A DNA stretch of 64,000 nucleotides from assembly GCF_001424585.1 (NCBI RefSeq), contig NZ_LMPJ01000001.1, forward strand, positions 1,366,450 to 1,430,449. Reading direction: 5' to 3'. The position numbers and the translations under genes were made by a program. The DNA is from Chryseobacterium sp. Leaf180. GTDB taxonomy: Bacteria; Bacteroidota; Bacteroidia; Flavobacteriales; Weeksellaceae. Positions 51,046 to 59,272 of this stretch are shown here, in pieces. The notes under the pieces were generated by a model. That model was given only the letters and a program-made list of their open reading frames with translations, did not search any database and had not been told where the DNA came from. Numbering within the stretch: the stretch's first letter is position 1; each line of letters begins with the position of its first letter.

Positions 51046-51921
51046 ATGAAAGCACTTGTATTTCCTGGGCAGGGTTCACAGTTTGTAGGGATGGGAAAAG
51101 AGTTGTACGATTCCCGAAAAGACATCAAAGACATGATGCAGTCTGCCAATGATATTTTGGGATTCGATATACTTTCAATAATGTTTGGAGGGCAGGACGA
51201 GGATCTTAAAAAGACTGAAGTTACGCAGCCTTCAATTTTTATACATTCGGTTGCAGCTTTGAAAGCCGTAAACGGTCTGGGTGCTGAAATGGTTGCCGGG
51301 CACTCTCTTGGCGAATTTTCTGCGCTTGTAGCAAATGGTGTTTTATCTTTTGATGATGGTTTAAAACTCGTTTCTGCGCGTGCGAAAGCGATGCAGGAAG
51401 CTTGTGATGCCAATCCAAGTTCTATGGCCGCAATTTTGGGTCTGGATGATGCTAAAGTGGAAGAAATTTGTTCGCAGATCTCAGGAATTGTTGTTCCCGC
51501 GAATTATAACTGTCCTGGTCAATTGGTAATTTCCGGTGAAACCAGCGCGGTCGAAGAAGCGTGTGTAAAATTAAAAGAAGCTGGTGCAAAAAGAGCTTTG
51601 CTGTTGCCTGTAAACGGAGCTTTTCATTCTCCACTAATGCAGCCGGCGCAGGAACGTCTTGCAGCAGCAATTAATACGACGAAGTTTAGAAAGGCGACAA
51701 TCCCGGTGTATCAGAATATTACGACAACGGCAGTTACCGATCCTGAAGAAATTAAGAATAATCTGATTGCCCAACTTACCGGACCGGTAAAATGGACGCA
51801 GTCGGTACAAAATATGATCAAAGACGGCGCTACAAAATTCATCGAAGTGGGCCCGGGAAAAACGCTTCAGGGACTTATCAAGAAAATCGATGCTTCTGTA
51901 GAAGCAGTTTCTGCGATCTAA
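51046..51921 (+). CDS. fabD: Malonyl-CoA:ACP transacylase FabD
   Basis: A 291-residue FabD of normal length. ALVFPGQGSQFVGMGKELY is the oxyanion loop, AGHSLGEFSALVA holds the nucleophile Ser87, a catalytic His is in NGAFHSPLM, and FIEVGPGKTLQGLIK closes the fold. It loads malonyl groups on acyl-carrier protein for fatty-acid synthesis. The next gene, a GHMP kinase, starts 10 bases after it, so they are likely co-transcribed. Confidence 0.97.
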   Translation: MKALVFPGQGSQFVGMGKELYDSRKDIKDMMQSANDILGFDILSIMFGGQDEDLKKTEVTQPSIFIHSVAALKAVNGLGAEMVAGHSLGEFSALVANGVLSFDDGLKLVSARAKAMQEACDANPSSMAAILGLDDAKVEEICSQISGIVVPANYNCPGQLVISGETSAVEEACVKLKEAGAKRALLLPVNGAFHSPLMQPAQERLAAAINTTKFRKATIPVYQNITTTAVTDPEEIKNNLIAQLTGPVKWTQSVQNMIKDGATKFIEVGPGKTLQGLIKKIDASVEAVSAI

Positions 51922-51931
51922 AATTTACACT

Positions 51932-52834
51932 ATGGGCAGAATTTATTCACCGGGAAAGCTGATGCTTACTTCAGAATATTTTGCCGTAGACGGAGCTCTT
52001 GTTCTGGCAGTTGCGACTAAGCCTGGACAAGAGTTTTTTTTTGAAGAAAACGATGATCAGCAGTCTGTTGTTTTCTGGGAAGCTTATCATCAGAATGAAA
52101 TCTGGCTTACAGCTAAAATTGATTATAAAAACTGGACTGTTTTAGAAACCAATCTTCCGGAAAATGCGGTTTTTATTTTAAAAGTATTGCAACATGTTCA
52201 GCAGCTTTCTGACATCAGATTTAAATCAGATTATTCTTATCATCTTAAAACCAATCTTCAGTTTCCTGCTGACTATGGTTTGGGAAGCAGTTCAACGCTC
52301 ATGACTAATCTTGCAGAATGGTCACAAATCGATCCTTTTATTTTAAATGAAAAAAGCCTTGGCGGCAGCGGTTATGATATCGCTGTGGCGCAGGCAAAAT
52401 GTGCTGTCCTTTACAGGAACCAACCTGATATTTTTTATGAAAAGGTAATTTATCATCCTCCATTTGCCGGTGAATTAATTTTTATTCATTTAAATTTAAA
52501 ACAAAACAGCCGTGAAGGAATTCAGCTTTACAGGTCAAAATCAAAGTTAGAAGAACTGATCAGTTTTTTTTCTGATCTTACAAAGAAAATTTTATTATGC
52601 GGAGAATTGGAAAAATTTTCTGCATTAATGATGCAACATGAGCAAGAAATATCCCATTTTATTGGAATTCCGACAGCTAAGTCGCTGTATTTCAAAGATT
52701 GTCCGGTTTTTGTGAAAAGTTTGGGCGCTTGGGGCGGTGATTTTGTAATGAGCCAAAAATTTACCGGTTACGAAGACTATTTTCGGGGCAAAGGTTTTAC
52801 CACAATTTTTAGTTGGAGTGATTTAATAGATTGA
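51932..52834 (+). CDS. GYDIA-type GHMP kinase family protein
   Basis: A 300-residue GHMP-superfamily protein. The start GRIYSPGKLMLTSEYFAVDGALVLAV fits the mevalonate/phosphomevalonate kinase N-terminus, FPADYGLGSSSTLMTNLAEW is the ATP-binding motif 2, and GGSGYDIAVAQA gives the GYDIA motif that names this Bacteroidota group. The C-terminal motif 3 (LGAWGGDFVMS) is present. The likely role is phosphorylating an isoprenoid-pathway or related small alcohol; the exact substrate is not established from sequence. Confidence 0.88.
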   Translation: MGRIYSPGKLMLTSEYFAVDGALVLAVATKPGQEFFFEENDDQQSVVFWEAYHQNEIWLTAKIDYKNWTVLETNLPENAVFILKVLQHVQQLSDIRFKSDYSYHLKTNLQFPADYGLGSSSTLMTNLAEWSQIDPFILNEKSLGGSGYDIAVAQAKCAVLYRNQPDIFYEKVIYHPPFAGELIFIHLNLKQNSREGIQLYRSKSKLEELISFFSDLTKKILLCGELEKFSALMMQHEQEISHFIGIPTAKSLYFKDCPVFVKSLGAWGGDFVMSQKFTGYEDYFRGKGFTTIFSWSDLID

Positions 52835-52915
52835 AAATCAGAATTTTAATTATCGTATTTTTTATTTGTCATATAATCTGATATGTTTATATTTATCCAC
52901 GTTTAACAATTTGTT

Positions 52916-52923
52916 AATATTTG
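52916..52923 (+). promoter_or_regulatory. Candidate -7 box for pckA
   Basis: AATATTTG is one base from TAnnTTTG and lies 39 bases before the pckA ATG. No -33 TTTG is seen at a suitable distance. Its overlap with an in-frame TTG at 52921 argues against that TTG as the start. Confidence 0.3.
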
Positions 52924-52962
52924 CAAACGGAAAATCAGCAACAAGTAGAAAATATAGGTACA

Positions 52963-54579
52963 ATGAAAAATGCTAGAATCGTTCAGGATTTAGAAAAATT
53001 AGGGATTAAAGGAGCGTATGAAATTATGTATAACCCTTCGTACGAAGAGTTGTATCAAGCGGAAGTTTCGCCGGAAAATCAGGGTTTTGAAAAAGCAGAG
53101 GTAACAGAATCTGGAGCTGTATCTGTAAAGACAGGAATTTTCACTGGCCGCTCGCCAAAAGACCGATATATTGTAAAGGATGTAGAGTCTGAAAACACAA
53201 TTTTCTGGGACGGAAAAGTGAATCTGCCCACAACTTCTGAGATTTTCGAATCTTGTAAAGATCTGGTAATCGACCAGCTTTCAAAATCAAAAAAAATATA
53301 TGTAGTAGACACGTTTTGTGGAACCAATGCTGATACACGACTGAAGGTAAGATTCATCGTGGAAGTAGCTTGGCAGGCACATTTCGTAACCAATATGTTC
53401 ATCAGACCTTCTCATTTTGAGCTGGAAAATTTTGGTGAGCCGGATTTCACCGTAATCAACGGTTCTAAAACGACTAATCCAAACTGGCAGGAACAAGGTT
53501 TGAATTCTGAAAACTTTGTGATGTTTAACCTTACAGAGAAACTTCAGATCATCGGCGGAACGTGGTATGGTGGCGAGATGAAGAAAGGAATGTTTGCAAT
53601 GATGAATTATTATCTTCCGCTGAAAGGTATGGCATCAATGCACTGCTCGGCAAATGTAGGTGAAGAAGGTGATGTAGCGCTATTCTTCGGACTTTCCGGT
53701 ACAGGAAAAACGACTTTGTCTGCAGACCCTAAAAGATATTTAATCGGCGATGATGAGCATGGCTGGGACAATAATGGTGTTTTCAACTATGAAGGCGGAT
53801 GTTATGCTAAAGTAATCGATCTTTCGGCTGAAAAGGAACCCGATATTTTCAGAGCCATCAGAAGAGATGCACTGCTGGAAAATGTTGTAGTAAACGACGG
53901 AATCTCTGATTATACAGACGGATCGATCACAGAAAATACGAGAGTTTCTTATCCTATTTATCATATCAACAAAATCGTTTTGCCTTCAAAAGCAGGTCAC
54001 GCGAGTAAGATTGTTTATCTTTCTGCGGATGCTTTCGGCGTTTTGCCTCCGGTTTCTATTTTAGATGAAAACCAGGCACAGTATCATTTCCTTTGCGGTT
54101 ATACTTCAAAGCTTGCAGGTACAGAAAGAGGAATCACAGCTCCTGAACCATCGTTTTCACCGGCATTTGGTGAGGCATTCTTAACTTTGCACCCAACAAT
54201 GTACTCTAAAACATTAATCGGGAAAATGAAAGAACACGGTGCTAAAGCATATTTGGTAAACACAGGCTGGAACGGAACCGGAAAAAGAATTTCTTTAAAA
54301 GATACGCGTGCGATTATTGATGCGATCATCGACGGATCGATTGACAAAGCTGCGAAAACGACCATCCCAATTATGAACCTCGAGATTCCGAATGCTTTGC
54401 CAAATGTTTCCGAAGGAATTCTCGATCCAAGAAATACCTACAGCGATGTTGCTGAATGGGAAGAAAAAGCAAAAGATCTCGCGGCGAGATACATTAAAAA
54501 CTTCGAACAGTACTGCGATACTGAGGAAGGAAAAAAATTGGTACACTGCGGTCCACAGCTTCAGGAAGAAACCATTTAG
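52963..54579 (+). CDS. pckA: Phosphoenolpyruvate carboxykinase (ATP)
   Basis: A 538-residue ATP-type PEPCK of usual length. [12 protein letters not shown] is the substrate-binding Arg loop, [13 protein letters not shown] the PEPCK-specific domain, [16 protein letters not shown] kinase loop 1a, IGDDEHGW the metal site and [11 protein letters not shown] the adenine/PEP region. It converts oxaloacetate plus ATP to phosphoenolpyruvate plus CO2 for gluconeogenesis. The frame extends to a TTG at 52921, but the ATG at 52963 fits family N-termini. A terminator follows shared with the convergent aroQ. Confidence 0.97.
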   Translation: MKNARIVQDLEKLGIKGAYEIMYNPSYEELYQAEVSPENQGFEKAEVTESGAVSVKTGIFTGRSPKDRYIVKDVESENTIFWDGKVNLPTTSEIFESCKDLVIDQLSKSKKIYVVDTFCGTNADTRLKVRFIVEVAWQAHFVTNMFIRPSHFELENFGEPDFTVINGSKTTNPNWQEQGLNSENFVMFNLTEKLQIIGGTWYGGEMKKGMFAMMNYYLPLKGMASMHCSANVGEEGDVALFFGLSGTGKTTLSADPKRYLIGDDEHGWDNNGVFNYEGGCYAKVIDLSAEKEPDIFRAIRRDALLENVVVNDGISDYTDGSITENTRVSYPIYHINKIVLPSKAGHASKIVYLSADAFGVLPPVSILDENQAQYHFLCGYTSKLAGTERGITAPEPSFSPAFGEAFLTLHPTMYSKTLIGKMKEHGAKAYLVNTGWNGTGKRISLKDTRAIIDAIIDGSIDKAAKTTIPIMNLEIPNALPNVSEGILDPRNTYSDVAEWEEKAKDLAARYIKNFEQYCDTEEGKKLVHCGPQLQEETI

Positions 54580-54586
54580 AAATAAA

Positions 54587-54620
54587 AAAAAGCCTTATCA
54601 ATTTGATGAGGCTTTTTTTT
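54587..54620. terminator. Bidirectional terminator between pckA and aroQ
   Basis: AGCCTTATC (54591-54599) pairs with GATGAGGCT (54605-54613), one G-T pair, five-base loop, flanked by an A run on the left and a T run on the right. It can end pckA transcripts (plus) and aroQ transcripts (minus). Confidence 0.88.
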
Positions 54621-54630
54621 TGTTCGATAT

Positions 54631-55038
54631 TTATTTAAAACTAAATATTGCCAACCTGTAACCATTCATTCCAAAACCGGACAGCACTGCATCAGTATTT
54701 GCAGCCGTCACAGACTTCTGACGAAACTCTTCTCTTTTATAAATATTGCTGATGTGAACTTCCACCTTCGGCTTCTGAATATTCTTTAAACAGTCGGCAA
54801 TCGCGTATGAATAGTGCGTAAAAGCTCCGGGATTAATCACAAGCGCATCAAAATCATCTTCCTGCAAACGGTTGATCAGTTCTCCTTCAATGTTCGACTG
54901 GAAAAAAAGAATTTCATGAGAAGAAAATTCAGGTTTTATTTGCTCCAGATAATTTTCCATCGAAGTATTTCCATAGATTTCCGGTTCTCTCGTTCCCAGA
55001 AGATTGAGATTCGGACCATTTACAATTAAGATTTTCAT
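54631..55038 (-). CDS. aroQ: Type II 3-dehydroquinate dehydratase AroQ
   Basis: A 135-residue protein, slightly shorter than the usual 140-150. KILIVNGPNLNLLGTREPEIYG gives the catalytic loop with Tyr22; QSNIEGELINRL, INPGAFTHYSYAI and KVEVHISNIYKREEFR (catalytic His) follow. The C-terminus VLSGFGMNGYRLAIFSF is the usual end. It dehydrates 3-dehydroquinate in the shikimate pathway. It is a single gene convergent with pckA. Confidence 0.96.
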   Translation of the reverse strand: MKILIVNGPNLNLLGTREPEIYGNTSMENYLEQIKPEFSSHEILFFQSNIEGELINRLQEDDFDALVINPGAFTHYSYAIADCLKNIQKPKVEVHISNIYKREEFRQKSVTAANTDAVLSGFGMNGYRLAIFSFK

Positions 55039-55129
55039 GCGATAAAAGTAGATATTTTTTTTCGCATCACTACAAATAATCGTTCCAAGTGATATTGGTC
55101 ATTTTCTCGACATCAATAAATTTACGTTG

Positions 55130-55137
55130 TATCTTTG
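55130..55137 (+). promoter_or_regulatory. Candidate -7 box for the YHS-SCO-SOD gene set
   Basis: TATCTTTG exactly fits TAnnTTTG, 51 bases before the ATG at 55189. No TTTG is found 17-23 bases upstream. Confidence 0.4.
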
Positions 55138-55188
55138 TTAGAAAGTCGACTTTTCAGACTTATTAAAATGTAATTAAATATAATTAAT

Positions 55189-55461
55189 ATGAAAGCAAAG
55201 ATCTTTTTATCAACTTTATTTTGTGTTTCAATGATGTCTTGTGCACAGGAAACGCCAAAAGTAAAGCATAAAACAAAAAAGGAAAACACTCAGAACAAAA
55301 ATGCTAAAACGAAGTTTGCGAACGCCGTAGATCCAATCTGCAAAATGAAAACTGATGAAAATACCAAAGTTAGCGCGGTGTATAAAAATAAAACGTACGG
55401 TTTTTGCAGTGATTATTGTAAGGATGAGTTTTTGAAAAGCCCGGAAAAATATGCCAGGTAA
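55189..55461 (+). CDS. YHS-domain lipoprotein
   Basis: A 90-residue lipoprotein: KIFLSTLFCVSMMSC with lipid-bearing Cys18, a lysine/asparagine-rich linker (residues about 22-45), then a YHS metal-binding domain with VDPICKMKTDE, YGFCSDYCKDEFLKSPEKY. The Cys residues in DPICKM and FCSDYC are the typical metal ligands. YHS domains are associated with copper and heavy-metal handling. It overlaps the SCO gene by 11 bases, so the two are translated together, suggesting metal delivery at the outer face of a membrane. Confidence 0.88.
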   Translation: MKAKIFLSTLFCVSMMSCAQETPKVKHKTKKENTQNKNAKTKFANAVDPICKMKTDENTKVSAVYKNKTYGFCSDYCKDEFLKSPEKYAR

Positions 55462-56131
55462 GCTAACGGAAAAGGAACAGAAAAATAAATGGCTTCTGCC
55501 TTCGCTTTTGCTGGTTTTGATTGCCGCAGTGATTTTTTTTGGAATGAAATATTTTGAAAAGAATCTGTACACGGTAATGAAAGTGCCTGAATTTGCGCTG
55601 ACAGATCAGAATAATAAGCAGCTGACCAATCATGATCTGCTGGGGAAAGTTTATCTCGTGGAGTTTTTCTTTAGTAAATGTCCTACGATTTGTCCGGTAA
55701 TGAACCGAAATATGATGCATATTCAGCATGAAATTAAAAATCCTGAGTTTCAGATTGTATCAATAAGTATTGATCCCGAAAATGATACGCCGGAAAATTT
55801 AAAAAAGCATGCAAAAAATATTGGTGCTGATCAATATCGGTGGCATTTTCTGACTGGAAACCGTGATTATATCGGCAGGATTGCTGACCAGTTTGATATT
55901 TATGTTGGCGACAATGAAGATGAAAGCGAGAATCTCAATCACAGCGGAATGATTGCTTTGGTTGATAAAGAAGGGAATATCAGATGTAGATTTGATAAAA
56001 ATAATGTTCCGGTTCTTTACTACAGTGGCTTAAACTATGAAGATCCGCAGGGAAAAGTCGCAAAGCTTACCGGAAAATATCATCCCGACAGAGAGGCTTT
56101 AATTGAAGATATAAAAAAGCTTTTAAAATAG
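55451..56131 (+). CDS. SCO1/SenC-family copper/redox protein
   Basis: A 226-residue protein with one N-terminal membrane anchor (residues about 15-32). The thioredoxin-like domain has FFFSKCPTICPVM, the CxxxC pair Cys77 and Cys81, and the third copper ligand His164 in NLNHSGMIAL, so all three ligands are present. SCO proteins help build the CuA centre of cytochrome oxidase or handle periplasmic thiols. It lies between the YHS lipoprotein (11-base overlap) and an exported superoxide dismutase (28 bases). Confidence 0.93.
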   Translation: MPGKLTEKEQKNKWLLPSLLLVLIAAVIFFGMKYFEKNLYTVMKVPEFALTDQNNKQLTNHDLLGKVYLVEFFFSKCPTICPVMNRNMMHIQHEIKNPEFQIVSISIDPENDTPENLKKHAKNIGADQYRWHFLTGNRDYIGRIADQFDIYVGDNEDESENLNHSGMIALVDKEGNIRCRFDKNNVPVLYYSGLNYEDPQGKVAKLTGKYHPDREALIEDIKKLLK

Positions 56132-56159
56132 AATTATAATTAACTTCAAAATATAATTT

Positions 56160-56834
56160 ATGAAAATGATTAAAGTAGCTGCTTTTTCGGCAGTTTTGAT
56201 GGCACAGTTTGCGATGGCGCAATTCAAGCAAAGCCCTTTACCTTACGCTTACAACGCTTTGGAAGGAAATATTGATGCCAAGACAATGGAGATTCATTAT
56301 TCCAAACATGCTGCAGGGTATGTAGCCAACTTGAACAAAGCAATTGCTGGCACACCGCAGGAAAAGCAGTCGCTGTTTCAGATTTTATCTAAAGCTGGAA
56401 CATTGCCTATGGCTGTAAGAAATAACGCCGGCGGACACTACAACCACGAGCTTTTCTGGACAGTTATGACGCCTGAGAAAAACACGAAGCCTTCTGCTAA
56501 ATTGTCAAAAGCTATTAATGATTCTTTCGGAAGTATGGAAGCTTTTAAAGAGAAGATGAGCAAAGCAGGAGCCGACCGTTTCGGAAGTGGCTGGGCTTGG
56601 CTTTCGGTAGATCAAAACGGGAAACTTTTTGTCTCTTCAACTCCAAACCAGGATAATCCGCTGATGGATGTTGTAGAAGAAAGAGGAACACCAATCTTCG
56701 GAATTGACGTTTGGGAGCATGCTTATTATCTGAAATATCAAAATAAAAGAGCCGATTATCTTACCGCAATCTGGAATGTAACCAACTGGAAAGAGATCAG
56801 CAAACGTTACGAAGATGCAATTGCAAAGAAGTAA
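56160..56834 (+). CDS. Exported Mn/Fe superoxide dismutase
   Basis: A 224-residue SOD with a clear signal peptide (IKVAAFSAVLMAQFAMA, cleavage near residue 20). The metal ligands are His46 (MEIHYSKHAAGYV), a His in GGHYNHELFW, then Asp and His in DVWEHAYYLKYQNKRADYL. The GG-YNHELFW and STPNQDNPL blocks lean towards Mn or cambialistic use. It removes superoxide, here in the periplasm or outside. Most Bacteroidota SODs are cytoplasmic, so export is notable. It ends the YHS-SCO-SOD set, before a terminator. Confidence 0.94.
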   Translation: MKMIKVAAFSAVLMAQFAMAQFKQSPLPYAYNALEGNIDAKTMEIHYSKHAAGYVANLNKAIAGTPQEKQSLFQILSKAGTLPMAVRNNAGGHYNHELFWTVMTPEKNTKPSAKLSKAINDSFGSMEAFKEKMSKAGADRFGSGWAWLSVDQNGKLFVSSTPNQDNPLMDVVEERGTPIFGIDVWEHAYYLKYQNKRADYLTAIWNVTNWKEISKRYEDAIAKK

Positions 56835-56856
56835 AAGTTTAAAAAATACTTAAAAT

Positions 56857-56890
56857 AAAAAACCACTGATAAAAATATCAGTGGTTTTTT
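56857..56890. terminator. Bidirectional terminator between the SOD gene and tRNA-Glu
   Basis: AACCACTGATA (56861-56871) pairs with TATCAGTGGTT (56876-56886) around a four-A loop, with an A run on the left and a T run on the right. It ends the plus-strand SOD transcript and can end the minus-strand rpsT/tRNA transcript. Confidence 0.9.
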
Positions 56891-56891
56891 G

Positions 56892-56963
56892 TAGCCCGTA
56901 GGGGAGTCGAACCCCTCTTACCAGAATGAAAATCTGAGGTCCTAACCGATAGACGAACGGGCC
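56892..56963 (-). tRNA. tRNA-Glu(UUC), copy 1
   Basis: The reverse complement folds as a 72-base tRNA: acceptor GGCCCGT with ACGGGCT (a G-U first pair), D arm, anticodon stem TCAGA/TCTGG with loop TTTTCAT, hence anticodon TTC for glutamate, and T arm GGGGTTCGACTCCCC. CCA is not encoded. It is identical to the copy at 57060-57131 and lies downstream of rpsT on the same strand. Confidence 0.95.
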
Positions 56964-57059
56964 ATCTACCAAACTGTAAATAAATTACAGGGTTAGTTTT
57001 TTTGTTTTTATAAGTTTCAACTCTTATTTAATTACCCGGTTAGTAGTAATTAAGATTTG

Positions 57060-57131
57060 TAGCCCGTAGGGGAGTCGAACCCCTCTTACCAGAATGAAAA
57101 TCTGAGGTCCTAACCGATAGACGAACGGGCC
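57060..57131 (-). tRNA. tRNA-Glu(UUC), copy 2
   Basis: Identical in all 72 bases to the copy at 56892-56963; with flanks the exact repeat is 77 bases (57056-57132 and 56888-56964). It starts only 10 bases after the rpsT stop, so the tRNAs are probably cut from the rpsT transcript. Anticodon TTC. Confidence 0.95.
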
Positions 57132-57141
57132 AACTATATAA

Positions 57142-57396
57142 TTACGCTAATTTATTAACGTGCTTAGTCAACTTGCTTTTCAAATTAGCTGCCTTATTCT
57201 TGTGAATAATATTTTTCTTAGCCAATTTGTCTAATAAAGAAACCACTTTAGGCAATTGCTCTGCTGCTTGAGTTTTATCTTCTTCATTTCTAAGAATCTT
57301 CATTGCAGATCTAGCCGTCTTGTGATAGTATCTGTTACGAACTTTTCTTTTCTCGTTTTGTCTAATTCTTTTAAGTGCTGATTTATGATTTGCCAT
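57142..57396 (-). CDS. rpsT: 30S ribosomal protein S20
   Basis: An 84-residue basic protein starting [21 protein letters not shown], the classic S20 N-terminus; [16 protein letters not shown] and [20 protein letters not shown] follow. S20 binds 16S rRNA early in 30S assembly. The frame is open seven codons further, but the ATG at 57396 matches the family. A consensus promoter (57415-57445) lies about 12 bases from the start, so the leader is very short. Two tRNA-Glu genes follow. Confidence 0.97.
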   Translation of the reverse strand: MANHKSALKRIRQNEKRKVRNRYYHKTARSAMKILRNEEDKTQAAEQLPKVVSLLDKLAKKNIIHKNKAANLKSKLTKHVNKLA

Positions 57397-57414
57397 ATCG
57401 TTCAAATGTGAGTG

Positions 57415-57445
57415 CAAATTTATAAACTTTTTTTATACCTGCAAA
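57415..57445 (-). promoter_or_regulatory. Promoter of rpsT and the two tRNA-Glu genes
   Basis: On the minus strand TTTG (57442-57445), 19 bases, TAAATTTG (57415-57422): a full consensus match. The start point would be near 57409. Confidence 0.75.
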
Positions 57446-57527
57446 TTTATTTTTTAAAAACTTTTAAAGTTTATTCTGACAGGTGTTTTTTAAGTTTATT
57501 GATTGCTTGTTTTACTTCTATATTCTG

Positions 57528-57728
57528 TTATTCTTTTTTTTTCACTGTAATAGTAAGCTTACTGATAGCATTATTCCATTTGCCCGTCATATTGGTGTGA
57601 GTAATCCCATCAATGGTAACCTGGAAAGCACTTCCATCAAAGCTCCTTTAGAGTCTGAAACTTATTTTATCATATTTGCCATTAATCCAGTCTTCATTGA
57701 TTTGTAAATCGTAAATTTTTGGATTCAT
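57528..57728 (-). pseudogene. Relic of an unrecognised small gene
   Basis: On the minus strand a frame from ATG 57728 reads protein-like sequence (NPKIYDLQINEDWINGKYD, then after one in-frame TAA at 57648-57650, SFDGSAFQVTIDGITHTNM and LTITVKKKE) to a TAA at 57528. Both sides of the stop look like beta-strand segments of a single domain, so a nonsense-broken remnant is likely. No family is recognised. The rest of 57446-57792 shows nothing else. Confidence 0.45.
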
Positions 57729-57792
57729 TTGGATCTTACTAAAAAGCACTGTCGCTTATTGTATTTTTAAATCCTGCATGATATCAATTTGG

Positions 57793-57864
57793 TAGTCTAT
57801 AGGAGAATCGAACTCCTGTTGCAAGGATGAAAACCTTGAGTCCTAACCACTAGACGAATAGACC
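57793..57864 (-). tRNA. tRNA-Glu(UUC), divergent copy
   Basis: The reverse complement folds as a tRNA with acceptor GGTCTAT/ATAGACT (again a G-U first pair), anticodon stem CAAGG/CCTTG with loop TTTTCAT (anticodon TTC) and T arm AGGAGTTCGATTCTCCT. All stems differ from the other two tRNA-Glu genes but remain paired, and CCA follows the discriminator A in the DNA. It has its own full promoter. Confidence 0.93.
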
Positions 57865-57878
57865 AAATTTTGAGGTCG

Positions 57879-57909
57879 CAAAAATATCAATAAACTTCGA
57901 GACTTCAAA
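57879..57909 (-). promoter_or_regulatory. Promoter of the divergent tRNA-Glu gene
   Basis: On the minus strand TTTG (57906-57909), 19 bases, TATTTTTG (57879-57886): full consensus. The tRNA begins 14 bases after the -7 box. Confidence 0.75.
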
Positions 57910-57922
57910 AACTTATTTTAAA

Positions 57923-59218
57923 TTACTTAAATACTTTCTGTATCACCGTGTTTTTCACGCCTTTGGCTTCCACCTCTTTTTGCAGTTTTACTGCATCTTC
58001 CAGCGAATATACTTTTCCGTAGGTGTAATAAAATATGCCGTTCGTCTTTGTTCGTTCTGCATCCTTAAAGGTTTGCAGGATTGGCGAGTTGCTGCTCAGT
58101 TTGTCTTTGGTGCTAGCCAGCTCGATGGTATAATATCCTGTACTTAATTTCTGATTTGGCATAAAACCAACAGCGTATGCATTTTTAAATCCGGCATCTT
58201 TTGCAGTTTTAATGTTACTGTCGCGCACAGAAGCCATGTTTGTAACGCCATAATAGTACTTGTACAGGCCATTCTCTTTGAGCGGAAGAATGTAGTTTAA
58301 ACCTCGTAAAGCAGGATCGTTATCATCGTATTTTACCGGAGTAGTAAGCAGCAAAATCCTGAAATCATTTTTCAAAGCAACTTCAGCAGCTTTTACAGGT
58401 TCAGATTTTTTCGCTGGAGTATTAGTAATACCGGCTCTTCTGTCAACGGCTTTTTTGTAGTCAATAATGGCTTTATAAATATTTTCGGCAGTGGTCATCT
58501 GGCCTTGCTCTGAACTGAGAAATGTGGCGTCCTCATAATTGTTTACAAATCCCGTTTCAATAAGAATCGAAGGCATCGCACTTCGGCGGAGAATGTGTAG
58601 GTTTTCCTGCTTTACACCCCGTGAAAACCGCCCGGTTTTTTCAAAATTATTTTCCACAAATGTGCCAATAATTAGACTGTTTTCCAGGTATTTACTTTGC
58701 TGCATTTTTAGAGCAATCAGAGATTCTGGGGAGCTGGCATCATAAGAAGCAAAAGTTTCCTTATCCTTTTCATCAAGATAAATTACATTGTTTTCCTGCT
58801 TGGCGACTTCAAGATTTTCACGGTTTTGTGCCGGCCCCTGAACGAATGTTTCGGTTCCGCGTGCAGTAGCTGTCCTGCTTGGCGTTGCATTCACGTGTAC
58901 AGAAATAAAAAGATCAGCTTTACTTCGGTTCGCCAAATTTGTACGGTCAGTAAGCGAAGGATATTCGTCAATTTTTCTGGTATAAATTACTTTAAAGTCC
59001 TTATTTTTTTCAAGCATCTGCCCGAGTTTCAGAACAATACCGAGTGTAACGGTCTTTTCTTCAACAAGTCCCAGTTCAGGATAATTCCTGTTGGCACCAT
59101 GATCGCCGCCGCCGTGACCTGCATCGAGAACGATGGTGAATTTTTTTTGTGCGGAAACCAGACTTGTGAATAATATAAATAGGAAGGAGAAAAATATTTT
59201 AAAATTTTTGTTGCGCAT
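57923..59218 (-). CDS. N-acetylmuramoyl-L-alanine amidase (Amidase_3) with C-terminal extension
   Basis: A 431-residue exported protein (signal NFKIFFSFLFILFTSLVSAQ). The amidase domain has FTIVLDAGHGGGDHGA with a zinc His, a zinc Glu in LGLVEEKTVTL, ISVHVNATPSRTA and the catalytic ILIETGFVNN near residue 215. Residues about 285-431 form a separate region with YYYGVTNMASVRDSNIKTA and FYYTYGKVYSLEDAVKLQ, SPOR-like in layout, which may bind septal glycan. It cuts the peptide from peptidoglycan, likely in cell separation. It is divergent from the lptD-like gene. Confidence 0.92.
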   Translation of the reverse strand: MRNKNFKIFFSFLFILFTSLVSAQKKFTIVLDAGHGGGDHGANRNYPELGLVEEKTVTLGIVLKLGQMLEKNKDFKVIYTRKIDEYPSLTDRTNLANRSKADLFISVHVNATPSRTATARGTETFVQGPAQNRENLEVAKQENNVIYLDEKDKETFASYDASSPESLIALKMQQSKYLENSLIIGTFVENNFEKTGRFSRGVKQENLHILRRSAMPSILIETGFVNNYEDATFLSSEQGQMTTAENIYKAIIDYKKAVDRRAGITNTPAKKSEPVKAAEVALKNDFRILLLTTPVKYDDNDPALRGLNYILPLKENGLYKYYYGVTNMASVRDSNIKTAKDAGFKNAYAVGFMPNQKLSTGYYTIELASTKDKLSSNSPILQTFKDAERTKTNGIFYYTYGKVYSLEDAVKLQKEVEAKGVKNTVIQKVFK

Positions 59219-59240
59219 CTTACAGTCTTAAAAATTATAT

Positions 59241-59248
59241 TAATTTTG
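59241..59248 (+). promoter_or_regulatory. Candidate -7 box for the lptD-like gene
   Basis: TAATTTTG fits TAnnTTTG. It overlaps the upstream TTG start candidate at 59246, which favours the later TTG at 59273 as the start. No good -33 box is seen. Confidence 0.35.
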
Positions 59249-59272
59249 GGCCTGAATTATATCAAGCTAAAA

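Noticed and set aside
56888..57132. The 77-bp direct repeat as an attachment-site duplication of a mobile element
   Set aside because: Both copies are complete tRNA genes, the DNA between them is only 91 bases, and no integrase is present; simple gene duplication explains it.
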